64,000 bases of DNA from the NCBI GenBank assembly GCA_900319275.1, contig ONNS01000003.1, positions 19,338-83,337 on the forward strand. The letters run 5' to 3'. Below the pieces are notes generated by a model. The model searched no databases and had not been told where the DNA came from. It was given only the letters and a program-made list of their open reading frames with translations. Origin of the DNA: an uncultured Eubacteriales bacterium (GTDB lineage Bacteria > Bacillota > Clostridia > Oscillospirales > Oscillospiraceae). Position 1 is the first letter of the stretch. Every line of letters begins with the position of its first letter. Shown in pieces: positions 35,446 to 44,306 of this stretch. The translations under genes and the position numbers were made by a program.

Positions 35446-37232
35446 GCTCTGTTCAGTATTCTTACGATGTCGACGTCATGCCGTATTCCGAAGACCCCGA
35501 GGGCGTGATCGGGCGGACAAATACCGTGGATATCATGACAAAGGCACTGTCCTCTTCATTTGGCGGGGATTATTCCACGTATTTTTCGACCTATGGCAGT
35601 ATGTTTTCCACAATGAACGTCTGGCAGGAGATGCTGCCCGGGGAGAGCGCTGTTGAGCTGATTCACCCGCTGCTGCGCCAGCAGTATGATGTACTCTACG
35701 GCCGCTGGCCGGAGCGCTACGACGAGGTCGTCCTGATCGTCGATGACAACAACGAGATCTCGGATCTGGTGCTCTATTCCCTCGGACTCAAGCCCACATC
35801 CGAGATCGAAACCACTATGGGCTCGATCATGAATGAGGAAGAAATGGAGGTCCGGCAGGAGAGCTGGTCGTATGAGGATATCTGCAATAAGACTTTTCGC
35901 TATATCTACCCGGCAGACACTTTCCAGCTAGATGAGGAGACCGGGAAATACACAGACCTGACGCAGGAAGAGCTGGCGCTGCGCACGCTGTACAATAACG
36001 GCGAGGAGATCCGCGTTGTCGGTATTATCCGCAAGAACAGCGATTCGATCTCCGGCATGCTGAACGGGTCCGTGGGCTATACGCATGCGCTGGTCGAGCA
36101 CATCATCAGCATGGCCGAACAGAAGGAGCTTGTCCGCCGTCAGCGGGACGAGCCGGAGATCGACGTTTTCAACGGCTTGCCGTTTCTGGATCGCGAGAAC
36201 GAGATCTCGGTCACCGATCGAAAGGTCAATGCTGCCAAGCAGTATATCGACGAGGCGACTGTGGAGCAGCGCGCCGAAATGTATGTCGAGCTGATCTCCA
36301 CACCGAGTGACGAGTACCTGAATGATATGCTGGACAAACAGATGGAGGGCACCACCCGCGAGGACATTGAGAAGATGATCCTTGAGTCCTACCCCGAATA
36401 CGCCAGTATGCTCAGCAAAATGGATGACAATACGCTCGACAGCTATCTCAGCCAGATGATCACGCAGCAGGTCAAGGAGCAGTATGCCGCGCAGATGGCC
36501 GAACTGTACAAGGAACTCAGTGACGAGGAGCTTGCCGAGGATTTTGATCTGCTGCCGCTGGAAGAGGACGACTATATCTGGCTTTACGATAACTATATGC
36601 CGCCGGTCTATTCCACGACAACCTTTAAGGACAATCTTAAGAAGCTCGGCTATACCGATCTCGACAGCCCGAAAACCATCAATATCTACTGCGCAAGCTT
36701 TGAAGATAAGGACGCCATTGCGGACGCCATCAAGCACTATAATGACAGTGTGCCCGACGAGGATGAAATCACCTACACCGATATGGTCGCGCTGCTGATG
36801 AGCTCGATCACGTCGATCATCAATGTGATCAGCTATGTGCTGATCGCTTTTGTCGCAATTTCGCTGGTCGTGTCCTCTATCATGATCGGTATTATCACCT
36901 ATATCAGCGTACTTGAACGCACCAAGGAGATCGGTATCCTGCGCGCCATCGGCGCGTCTAAAAAGGACGTTTCCCGTGTTTTCAACGCGGAGACGATCAT
37001 CATCGGTTTTACCTCCGGCGCGATCGGCATCGGGATGACTTTGCTGCTGAACCTGCCGATCAACTGGATCGTGCATGATCTGACCGGTATTTACGCGCTC
37101 AATTCTGTCCTTCCCTGGGAAGGTGCTGTCGGCCTGGTCGCGATCAGCATGTTCCTGACCTATATTGCCGGACTGATCCCTTCCGGCATAGCAGCCAAGA
37201 AAGACCCGGTCGAGGCGCTGCGGACCGAATAA
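35442..37232 (+). CDS. ABC exporter permease (3' part of a frameshifted gene)
   Basis: The 596-residue continuation carries the large extracytoplasmic domain (about 1-440) and the last three membrane segments of a FtsX-like permease (about 455-585: VISYVLIAFVAISLVVSSIMI, TIIIGFTSGAIGIGMTLLLN, VGLVAISMFLTYIAGLIPSG), ending in the typical AAKKDPVEALRTE. As written it begins at a GTG overlapping the upstream stop and has no ribosome binding site of its own, so it is either the second half of a broken gene or rescued by coupled re-initiation. A sequencing or assembly error is equally possible. Confidence 0.8.
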   Translation: MSSVQYSYDVDVMPYSEDPEGVIGRTNTVDIMTKALSSSFGGDYSTYFSTYGSMFSTMNVWQEMLPGESAVELIHPLLRQQYDVLYGRWPERYDEVVLIVDDNNEISDLVLYSLGLKPTSEIETTMGSIMNEEEMEVRQESWSYEDICNKTFRYIYPADTFQLDEETGKYTDLTQEELALRTLYNNGEEIRVVGIIRKNSDSISGMLNGSVGYTHALVEHIISMAEQKELVRRQRDEPEIDVFNGLPFLDRENEISVTDRKVNAAKQYIDEATVEQRAEMYVELISTPSDEYLNDMLDKQMEGTTREDIEKMILESYPEYASMLSKMDDNTLDSYLSQMITQQVKEQYAAQMAELYKELSDEELAEDFDLLPLEEDDYIWLYDNYMPPVYSTTTFKDNLKKLGYTDLDSPKTINIYCASFEDKDAIADAIKHYNDSVPDEDEITYTDMVALLMSSITSIINVISYVLIAFVAISLVVSSIMIGIITYISVLERTKEIGILRAIGASKKDVSRVFNAETIIIGFTSGAIGIGMTLLLNLPINWIVHDLTGIYALNSVLPWEGAVGLVAISMFLTYIAGLIPSGIAAKKDPVEALRTE

Positions 37233-37246
37233 TCAGTAATACAGAG

Positions 37247-37284
37247 TACAGCGACACGGATAGAAGTGCCGCTGTATTCTTTTT
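37247..37284 (+). terminator. Terminator after the ABC exporter
   Basis: TACAGCG (37247-37253) pairs with CGCTGTA (37270-37276), extended by flanking pairs and followed by TTCTTTTT. It separates the exporter from the kinase/TIR cluster. Confidence 0.7.
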
Positions 37285-37309
37285 AAAGACAGTCTAAGCA
37301 AATGTCGTG

Positions 37310-37338
37310 TTGCATACGGAGCAGCGTCTGTGTATACT
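37310..37338 (+). promoter_or_regulatory. Promoter of the kinase/TIR/SLOG cluster
   Basis: TTGCAT (37310-37315) and TATACT (37333-37338), 17-nt spacing, about 60 nt ahead of the HTH gene. Confidence 0.65.
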
Positions 37339-37398
37339 GAAGGCAATAAAGCGAAAAATAGAGAAAACCGATGGATCAGTCTGCATAGGGGTGAGAAC

Positions 37399-37848
37399 AT
37401 GGCCAATATCGTCAACACGAATACGCTTTTGAAACGGCTGTTCAAAGCAACAGATCTTGACACCTATCTGCAGGAAAATGACAGCTACCTGCAAGCGCCG
37501 GATTTCTATACGCTGCTCAGGAGCTTCTGTGAACAGCGGGGCGTGCTCCCGGCACATGTGATCGAGCAGTCTCAGATCGAGCGGACGTATGGCCACCAGT
37601 TGTTTAACGCGACGCGCCGCCCCTCCCGTGATAAGGTGATCCAGCTCGCACTGGGACTCGGCCTGAGCGTGGATGAGACCCAGCGACTGCTGCGTGCGGC
37701 TGGAAAAAGTCAGCTCTACCCCCGGCTGAAACGCGATGCGGTGATTCTTTACGGTATTCAGAAAAAGCTTCCCATTCTCTCTGTGCAGGAGAGCCTGATG
37801 AAATACGGGCTTACGCTGTTGGGAGGGCAGAAAAGTGGAAACGACTGA
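37399..37848 (+). CDS. HTH (XRE-like) protein, partner of the downstream kinase
   Basis: A 149-residue soluble protein. Residues about 55-115 look like a lambda-repressor type helix-turn-helix (HVIEQSQIERTYGHQLFNATRRPSRDK, then LALGLGLSVDETQRLLRAAG). The N-terminal ELLxxLxxATDLDTYLQEN-like segment (residues 8-25) is helical. GGGGTGAG precedes ATG 37399. The stop overlaps the GTG of the kinase by 14 nt, so the two are translationally coupled. It could be a transcriptional regulator of the cluster or an adaptor for the kinase; the sequence does not decide. Confidence 0.75.
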   Translation: MANIVNTNTLLKRLFKATDLDTYLQENDSYLQAPDFYTLLRSFCEQRGVLPAHVIEQSQIERTYGHQLFNATRRPSRDKVIQLALGLGLSVDETQRLLRAAGKSQLYPRLKRDAVILYGIQKKLPILSVQESLMKYGLTLLGGQKSGND

Positions 37849-39553
37849 AAACAGTCTCCAGATCCCGGACCTCCCTGATGAGTCGGAATATCCCGCGGCT
37901 CTGACCCTCGGCTATGAGCTGATGGAATGTTTCTCCGAGAAAGAGAATGTACGGACGCTGCTGGCCGTAAAACGGGGAAGTGGAGATTCATGCGTTGTTA
38001 AATGCTATCTGAAGGACTGCCCGCTGTTTGATCGCAGTGAACCCGAGACGCTGCGTGCGCTCAGGGCTGCGCCGATGCCGCGCTTTCTGGCGGAATACCG
38101 CAATGAACAGATGCGCTGTGTTCTGCGGGAATATGTGCCCGGTGAGACACTGTCACAGCTGGCAAAAAAACAGGTTTTCACAGAGGATGAGGTCATCCGC
38201 ATCGGTGCACAGCTATGCGATCAGCTCTATGTACTGCATACAATGGATCCACCCGTTATTCATCGGGATATCAAGCCCCAGAACGTGATTATCCGCCCGG
38301 ATGGAACCGCTGTGCTGATCGACTTTGGCATTGCGCGCGTCCACTCAGAAAAGGAGACGGACACTGTCGCTTTCGGGACGCAGGGCTTTGCCCCGCCGGA
38401 GCAATACGGCTTTTCGCAGACAGATGCCCGATCGGATATCTATTCTCTTGGAATCCTGCTCAATTGGCTGCTGCACCGTGATACAATGGTCTCGCAAAAC
38501 GGCCGAACCGCACTGGAAAAGGTTATTGCCCGCTGTACACATTTTGACCCTGTCAATCGCTTTCACGACGTTGTGCAGGTAAAGCATGCGCTGCTCAGTG
38601 CAAGGCCGGCTGAACAAAAGAAAAAGAAACGCCTGCGCATAGCTGGCGCATGCCTTCTTCTGCTGTTGATCGCTTTAGGGACGGGGATTGCCATACACCA
38701 TCATCGGCAGTCCTTCACTTTTTCACACCCGCTGGTCGAGCAGGCCGTGAGAGCAAGTCTGGGGTTGGAGAGTCATGCCCGCATTACGAAGGATATGCTC
38801 CGACAGGTGAACGATATATATATCATGGCGGATAAAGCCTATCCGGATTCAGACAGCTTCTATGCCGCCGTTGACCGCTGGTATGCCGAGGGGAAGCCGA
38901 CGCGCGGAACGATTACGGACCTCTCCGACCTTGCGGCCATGCCCAATCTGGAGCAGGTCTGCATCGCTGCCCAGGAACTGACGGACATATCCACGCTGGC
39001 AGCTCTTCCCAAACTCAAAAAAGTGGAGTTCAAGCATAACTATATCACGGATATTTCTGCGTTGACAGAGTTGGACCGTCTGACCTCGGTGGGCATCAAC
39101 GACAATCCGGTGCGGGATATCTCCCCGTTGTCTGCCTGCCCGAACCTTGCGCTCTTAGACCTCTGCGATGTGCGAAGCTACGATCCGTCGGTGCTCGCGC
39201 AGCTCGGCAATTTTGATTTTCTGGACATTTCCAATCCGACCGAGAGCTATCGGTATCTGGACGGAAAAAGCATTCTGGATCTGCGCCTTGCGTGGACAGG
39301 GCTGGATGATCTGCATGTTCTGGATCGCGTGACACGGCTGGAGCGACTGGACATCGACCATACGGAAGTCACGGATCTCTCTCCGCTGGCGCTGCACAAG
39401 GGCTTGAGGGTGTTGAAGCTGGGCAGCCTTTCTGTCACGGATTTCAGCGTCCTGCTGGAGCTGCCTGAGTTGGAGGAGGTATCAGTCAGCGAGGACAGGA
39501 GGCAGGCGATCGAGTCTTTGGGCGACGTACGTTTTACGGTTCGTTACGAATAA
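37835..39553 (+). CDS. Membrane Ser/Thr protein kinase with extracellular leucine-rich repeats
   Basis: A 572-residue receptor kinase. Residues about 25-255 form a Hanks-type kinase domain with the ATP-binding Lys56 (VVKCY), HRDIKPQN (143-150), DFG (163-165) and the GTQGFAPPEQ activation-loop end, so it is probably active. A basic stop (KKKKR) and one membrane helix (about 267-287) follow. Residues about 345-560 are internalin-like leucine-rich repeats outside the cell (LAALPKLKKVEF, LTELDRLTSVGI, LSACPNLALLDL). Start is GTG 37835 after GGAGGG. The layout, kinase inside and LRR outside, mirrors plant receptor kinases in reverse order. A terminator-like hairpin follows. Confidence 0.88.
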   Translation: METTENSLQIPDLPDESEYPAALTLGYELMECFSEKENVRTLLAVKRGSGDSCVVKCYLKDCPLFDRSEPETLRALRAAPMPRFLAEYRNEQMRCVLREYVPGETLSQLAKKQVFTEDEVIRIGAQLCDQLYVLHTMDPPVIHRDIKPQNVIIRPDGTAVLIDFGIARVHSEKETDTVAFGTQGFAPPEQYGFSQTDARSDIYSLGILLNWLLHRDTMVSQNGRTALEKVIARCTHFDPVNRFHDVVQVKHALLSARPAEQKKKKRLRIAGACLLLLLIALGTGIAIHHHRQSFTFSHPLVEQAVRASLGLESHARITKDMLRQVNDIYIMADKAYPDSDSFYAAVDRWYAEGKPTRGTITDLSDLAAMPNLEQVCIAAQELTDISTLAALPKLKKVEFKHNYITDISALTELDRLTSVGINDNPVRDISPLSACPNLALLDLCDVRSYDPSVLAQLGNFDFLDISNPTESYRYLDGKSILDLRLAWTGLDDLHVLDRVTRLERLDIDHTEVTDLSPLALHKGLRVLKLGSLSVTDFSVLLELPELEEVSVSEDRRQAIESLGDVRFTVRYE

Positions 39554-39576
39554 TAACCAAATACAGATACTGCCAA

Positions 39577-39625
39577 GAAAAGCGCCAATGTGTGCCGCCT
39601 GCACACCAATTGGCGCTTTTCTTTT
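39577..39625 (+). terminator. Hairpin between the kinase and HD-RyR genes
   Basis: AAGAAAAGCGCCAAT (39577-39591) pairs with ATTGGCGCTTTTCTT (39611-39625), with a further GTGTGC/GCACAC pairing in the loop, then TTTGC. It may end the kinase transcript or allow partial read-through. Confidence 0.7.
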
Positions 39626-39689
39626 GCTATACTTTTCTATGAGTAATTGTAAGAATATCTACTTTCAAAAATACAGGAGGGATCGAACG

Positions 39690-41708
39690 ATGTCCTATAC
39701 AGCCATTGAAAACATGAGAAAACAGAACATGGAACGGTTCGGCTGTGACCTGGGACCGCAACAGCCGCCGCTATACCATAACCCTGCCGGACAAAATGAT
39801 CTGAAGTCTGCCGCACTGCGTTTTCTCCACGAACGCTGCGAGGGGCTTCTCTTTGATCCGGAAATAGAGGCCAAGGAGCGGCAGACCGGTACGTATCTCG
39901 GCAAGGGTCTCTCAGCCGACCAGATCCCCTATAACATGGAGATGGACATCAACCGGCTCTGTCTCGAAAAGGCGCTGGAAGCCTTTATTGACTCCGGCGT
40001 GGCCGAGGATGCCTATACGGTGTATTACTGCTATCTGGACATGTTCCTGGGGCGCTACGGAAACTCCAAGCGCATGGTGGAGCTGCTGAGCGAGTACGAG
40101 GCCAACGGAAGCTCCCTGCTGATGAAGCACCGGGATCACTATTCCCATTCGGTCTATGTGTTTGCCCTGGGACTTGCGATCTATGAAACCAATGCGGCGT
40201 ATCGGCACAGTTTTCAGTGCTTCTATCATCTGGAAGGGAAAAATGAGAACGAAACAGCCAATCTGTTCCTTGAATACTGGGGATTGACTTCACTCTTTCA
40301 CGATATCGGCTACCCCTTTGAGCTGCCCTTCGAGCAAGTGCTCAGCTACTTTGAGGTGGATCATCAGGAGCGCGGCAAGGGCAGCCTGTACCTGGCTTAC
40401 CATGACGTGGAAGCGCTGACCGGGCTGGACGATGTGGCAAAAGTTCATTTCGAGACGCTGTACGGAAAACACTTTGAGACGACCAGCGAGCTGCTGGCGC
40501 ATGACATTGCGCAAAAGCTCGGCAGTACTTACGATTTCAGCGAGCAGTATCTCCTGGATGTGCTGAATCGAAAGCCGACCGAGCCAAATCGTTTCGGTTA
40601 TTTCATGGATCATGCATTTTTCAGCGCTTCCCGCCTGTATCGGGAACTGGCAGAGGAGCTCGGCGCGGATAATCTTAATCCCATGCATATCGATGCGCTT
40701 TCTGCTATCATGCTGCACAACAGTCTCTACAAGTTCTCCATTGCCTTTTATAAAGACAGAGAAAAACGCAAAGCCCCGCTGAAGGCGGAGCTTCATCCGC
40801 TGGCCTGGCTGCTGATGCTATGCGATGAGCTGCAGTGCTGGGATCGCACCGCCTACGGACGCAATTCCCGCACGGAGCTGCACCCCATGGCCGTTGATTT
40901 TGACTTCTCGGACAGTGCGATCCGCGCCATCTACTACTACGACCGGGAGGAGCAGGAAAAAATCGACGCCTTCAAGCTGAAGTACACAGCCTGGGAAGCG
41001 GGCGGCGAACAGGGAAAGCCGCCGCGCCTGAAGGCCTACAGCGACATGGCGGAAAAGGAGCAGCGCTTTACAGCGGATATTGAAAAAATCGTCGACACCG
41101 GGTTCTGCCCGCTGTATATCCGTCCGGATGTCCGTAAGGTCGACCGCCGGAGCAAACACACCTATCTCTCCGGCAGCAACTTCCTGCATTTATATGATTT
41201 TGCTGTGGCGCTCCACGGGCGCAGGCTGCCGCCAGAGACGACGGCTCAGGAATTGGAGGCCAAATTCAATTCGCAGTCACTGGAATACCAGCTCTCCGGT
41301 ATCAATCGCGCCAAAAGCTTCAGCCGCTATCTCAACGCGCTGGGCTGCTTCTATACGGACAGACCGGTGGATTATGAGATGGTAACAGCCTTCACGAGCG
41401 AACAGGCGCTGCAGATCGCACCGTTGGAGCATGAGCGTTGGGTGCGCGAGCATCAGGCCATGGGCTGGCGCAGCGGATCGGACTATGAGACGCTGCCGCT
41501 CGCTCGGGATGACAAACAGGCGCGGCAGGCGCTTCGCGAGCAGCTGCGCTGCCACAAGCTGGCCATGGACGGGGAACCGACAGATGACGAGATCCGCGCG
41601 CATTTCTTCTCGCTGCCGGAGGAGGATCAGGATAAGGATTGGAAGCCCTTCAACAGTATGCTGAAGCTGCTGAAAAAGTTTGACGGACTTCGGATTTACA
41701 GACTGTAA
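39690..41708 (+). CDS. HD-domain phosphohydrolase fused to a RyR-like domain
   Basis: A 672-residue soluble protein with two recognisable parts. Residues about 140-390 look like an HD phosphohydrolase, with metal ligands among His150/153 (RDHYSHSV), HD204-205 (SLFHDIGYP), His343 and Asp379 (LMLCDELQ). Residues about 535-672 resemble the RyR repeat domain, with INRAKSFSRYLNALG and LEHERWVREHQAMGW. HD domains often hydrolyse nucleotides, and RyR domains occur in nucleotide-signalling conflict systems as possible ligand binders (Burroughs and Aravind type analyses). AGGAGGG precedes ATG 39690. The gene heads the run of six tightly packed genes to 48970. Confidence 0.78.
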   Translation: MSYTAIENMRKQNMERFGCDLGPQQPPLYHNPAGQNDLKSAALRFLHERCEGLLFDPEIEAKERQTGTYLGKGLSADQIPYNMEMDINRLCLEKALEAFIDSGVAEDAYTVYYCYLDMFLGRYGNSKRMVELLSEYEANGSSLLMKHRDHYSHSVYVFALGLAIYETNAAYRHSFQCFYHLEGKNENETANLFLEYWGLTSLFHDIGYPFELPFEQVLSYFEVDHQERGKGSLYLAYHDVEALTGLDDVAKVHFETLYGKHFETTSELLAHDIAQKLGSTYDFSEQYLLDVLNRKPTEPNRFGYFMDHAFFSASRLYRELAEELGADNLNPMHIDALSAIMLHNSLYKFSIAFYKDREKRKAPLKAELHPLAWLLMLCDELQCWDRTAYGRNSRTELHPMAVDFDFSDSAIRAIYYYDREEQEKIDAFKLKYTAWEAGGEQGKPPRLKAYSDMAEKEQRFTADIEKIVDTGFCPLYIRPDVRKVDRRSKHTYLSGSNFLHLYDFAVALHGRRLPPETTAQELEAKFNSQSLEYQLSGINRAKSFSRYLNALGCFYTDRPVDYEMVTAFTSEQALQIAPLEHERWVREHQAMGWRSGSDYETLPLARDDKQARQALREQLRCHKLAMDGEPTDDEIRAHFFSLPEEDQDKDWKPFNSMLKLLKKFDGLRIYRL

Positions 41709-41727
41709 GCAAAGGCGGGACAATACG

Positions 41728-42285
41728 ATGGCAAACCTTGCATCTGTCAAGATTTCCTTTGATAATAAATCGCTGGCGCAGAGTGCTCTTGCCATCGCCG
41801 AGCGCATGATCAAGCTGCTCTATGTGCCGAAAGAGCTGTCCTGGGCGGCGGAGGCCGGAAGCATCCCCGCGCTGAGCAATCGTTATCTCCGTTTTGGCGA
41901 GGAAGCTTCAAAGCTTGACCCGCTCGCTGAGCATCCGAACTGCGCGCTGAAATGGCTGCGGCGGGAGGGAGCGGTGCTCCTTCTGGAGCGCTGTGCAGAT
42001 ATCCAGTCGCCCGTCAATGAATTCTGGCCCGGAGACTTTTTCACGCAGCTGTGTCTTACGCTGTCAAAATGCCTTCCCGAGGCCTGCTTTACGGCTTTCT
42101 GCCGTCATGAGGAGACGGTGAGCGCCACCGTGCAGCTTATTCGGATCACGCATGAGGAGGGCCGGCTTTGTATCACGGAGATGTACAGACTGGATGGGGA
42201 TGAACGGGCCGAGGATGACTGGACGGACGCTGTTCCGGTCGTCCTGCGGGATGTTGACGGTGTTTTCATCATGCCGTCAAGGTAA
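41728..42285 (+). CDS. Protein of unknown function in the TIR/SLOG cluster
   Basis: A 185-residue soluble protein with no family I recognise. It is mixed alpha/beta: a helical N-terminal half (SLAQSALAIAERMIKLLYVPKELSW) and a strand-rich C-terminal half (SATVQLIRITHEEGRLCITEMYRL, VVLRDVDGVFIMPSR). No signal peptide, membrane segment or clear catalytic motif is visible. It starts 19 nt after the HD-RyR stop with AAAGGCGGGA upstream, and ends 6 nt before the first TIR-like gene, so it belongs to the same transcript. It could be a scaffold or specificity factor. Confidence 0.75.
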   Translation: MANLASVKISFDNKSLAQSALAIAERMIKLLYVPKELSWAAEAGSIPALSNRYLRFGEEASKLDPLAEHPNCALKWLRREGAVLLLERCADIQSPVNEFWPGDFFTQLCLTLSKCLPEACFTAFCRHEETVSATVQLIRITHEEGRLCITEMYRLDGDERAEDDWTDAVPVVLRDVDGVFIMPSR

Positions 42286-42291
42286 ACATAT

Positions 42292-43122
42292 ATGAGACAT
42301 CAATGGATGAAACAGCTCCCGCCCTATGAGGGGGATGAGCCTTACCTGTACATTGCTTTTGCCGAGGCAGACAGCAAGCGCGTCTGGAAGCTCCTGCGTC
42401 CGCTGCTGGCGCGGGGCTGCCGGTTGTGGTACTGTGTGGGTCCGGCGGGCAGTGCGGAGGAACTGCTGCACCGGCAGGCGCGCTGCGAAAAAGCGGCGCT
42501 GACCGTGGTATATCTGACGGATGCAGTCTGCGCGGACAAGGATACGAAAAGCGCCGTTCTTGTCAATCAGAAATTCAACCGACCGATCCTCTGTCTGGAC
42601 GTTGATGAAAAGGACCGTCGACTTTCCATGAATCTGCGGGAGACAGTCCCGCATGTTCCCTTATATCAGATGCCAGGCAGGGAATGGGAGAGCGCCGTTA
42701 TACACGCCGAGGGCTTTTCACAGGACATGATCGGCGAGCCGATCCATGTCGGGGATGACGGCAATGTCCTGAAAAAGCTTTCCTTGTTGTTTTGCGCGCT
42801 GGCCTTGCTGCTGTCCGCTGCAGCTTTTGCAGGCTTTTATGTTTTCGAATGGTTTTCCCCTGCGGCGCGGGATGAACTGAAAATCAATGACCACGTGATA
42901 CAGGCCGCGGTGCGGCAGGCTGTGGGAGGAGGAGCGATCACGGTCGAGCGCGCAGGCAAAATCACAGCGCTGCGATGTGGGGAACTGCCGGACAACTGGC
43001 AGGAGCTCTCGCTGCTGCCTGCGCTGGAGCGGATCGAACTGCCGCAGCAGGCGCTGCTGGACGGCGGTGAGCTGCCGGACGGCGACTATGTCATCGTGCT
43101 GCGCGGAGGTGACGGAAAATGA
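42292..43122 (+). CDS. TIR-like membrane protein lacking the catalytic glutamate
   Basis: A 276-residue protein. Residues about 10-130 have the TIR fold pattern (DEPYLYIAFAEAD, then LLRPLLARGCRLWY, LTVVYLTDAVC, NRPILCLDVDE) and align well with the downstream true TIR protein. The helix that should carry the catalytic Glu reads ADKDTKSAVL, with no Glu. A membrane helix follows at about 163-187, then a short extracellular tail (about 190-276), ending in a degenerate LRR-like turn (LSLLPALERIELPQQAL). The stop overlaps the next gene (ATGA). It is probably a non-enzymatic partner of the next protein. Confidence 0.72.
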   Translation: MRHQWMKQLPPYEGDEPYLYIAFAEADSKRVWKLLRPLLARGCRLWYCVGPAGSAEELLHRQARCEKAALTVVYLTDAVCADKDTKSAVLVNQKFNRPILCLDVDEKDRRLSMNLRETVPHVPLYQMPGREWESAVIHAEGFSQDMIGEPIHVGDDGNVLKKLSLLFCALALLLSAAAFAGFYVFEWFSPAARDELKINDHVIQAAVRQAVGGGAITVERAGKITALRCGELPDNWQELSLLPALERIELPQQALLDGGELPDGDYVIVLRGGDGK

Positions 43123-44285
43123 GCGGTTTCTTCAAGCCCTATGAGGGCAGCCGCCCGTTCCTCTTTATCAGCTATGCGCACCGTCAGTCAGACGCCGTCC
43201 TCGATACGATCCGCATCCTGCACGAAAAGGGCTGGCGGCTCTGGTATGACGAGGGCATTCCGGCGGGTAGCGACTGGCCGGCGAATATCGCCCAGCACAT
43301 GCACAGCTGTGAGCGCGTGATTTTCTTCCTTTCCGCGAGGGCGATGGAATCGCACAATTGCTACAGTGAGATGAAAACGGCGGCGCGTATGGGAAAGCCG
43401 ATCCTGATCGTCCGGCTGGATAATACAACGCCGGATGAAAACTGGAAGATAATTCTGGATGGCAATACGGAGATCCCGCTGCTGGATAGTGCCGCATGGA
43501 GAGCCGAAGAGATCCTTCGCTCCGGCTTTCTGCCCCGCCGCCTGCACCGCAGCTGGACAGAGCAGATTTCCTGGCCTGGGCTGGGACTTGTTGCCTCACT
43601 GCTGCTTTTCCTTGCGGCGGCGGGCACGCTTGCGGCGCTGACGACAGGAACATGGAGCCCGAGCCCGGCGGCCGAAATCCCGGCAGAGACGACTGCTCCC
43701 CGTGTGACGCCTACCCCCGTACCCGTTGTGGAGCTGGGAGAGGCGGAGCGCTTCTTCGCCGTCAGCTTCCCCGATAAGCAGCAGGAGCAGGCTATCCGCC
43801 GGGCATTGGATAACCCTGCGGACGCGATCTACCGTTGGCAGATCGCCGAGATCCCGGAGCTTTATTTCTGCGGGAATATGTCGGTGGGCAGCAAGGCCGC
43901 CGTTACCTTCGACGCGGACGGAACCTGCCGCGTCAACGGCGCGCCGGTCATTCAGGGCAAGGTGTCCGATCTGCGCCTGATCGAATCCATGGTCAAGCTG
44001 GAGCGCCTTGCACTGATCTGCCAGCCGCTGGATGACCTGTCCGGCCTGAGCGGGCATCGGCTTCTGCGGGAGCTGAGCCTTGCGGGCAGCAGCGTGGATG
44101 ATTTGACCGCGCTGAGGGAGCTGCCGAGCCTGGAGACGCTGCATCTGGAGTACACCGGCGTGCGTGACCTGACGCCTCTGGAGGCGTTGCCGCGTTTGAA
44201 AACCGTGACGGTCAGCCGGAATATGCTGCCGCTGAGGTGGAGCGAACAGGCCGCCTTCACGGTGGTTTTGATCCGGGAATCCTGA
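43119..44285 (+). CDS. TIR domain-TM-LRR protein with candidate catalytic glutamate
   Basis: A 388-residue protein with an N-terminal TIR_2 domain (about 8-125): FLFISYAHRQSD, EKGWRLWYDEGIPAGSDW, VIFFLSARAMESHNC and Glu84, in the position of the NADase glutamate of bacterial and plant TIRs. One membrane helix (about 152-175) is followed by a Pro/Thr linker and an extracellular part with leucine-rich repeats (about 280-380: VKLERLALICQPLDDLSGL, LPSLETLHLEYTG). The architecture is a Toll-like receptor turned around: TIR first, LRR last. ATG overlaps the previous stop. It is the best candidate effector of the cluster. Confidence 0.82.
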   Translation: MSGFFKPYEGSRPFLFISYAHRQSDAVLDTIRILHEKGWRLWYDEGIPAGSDWPANIAQHMHSCERVIFFLSARAMESHNCYSEMKTAARMGKPILIVRLDNTTPDENWKIILDGNTEIPLLDSAAWRAEEILRSGFLPRRLHRSWTEQISWPGLGLVASLLLFLAAAGTLAALTTGTWSPSPAAEIPAETTAPRVTPTPVPVVELGEAERFFAVSFPDKQQEQAIRRALDNPADAIYRWQIAEIPELYFCGNMSVGSKAAVTFDADGTCRVNGAPVIQGKVSDLRLIESMVKLERLALICQPLDDLSGLSGHRLLRELSLAGSSVDDLTALRELPSLETLHLEYTGVRDLTPLEALPRLKTVTVSRNMLPLRWSEQAAFTVVLIRES

Positions 44286-44306
44286 TTTTTTGAAGGAGGA
44301 TGCGAT

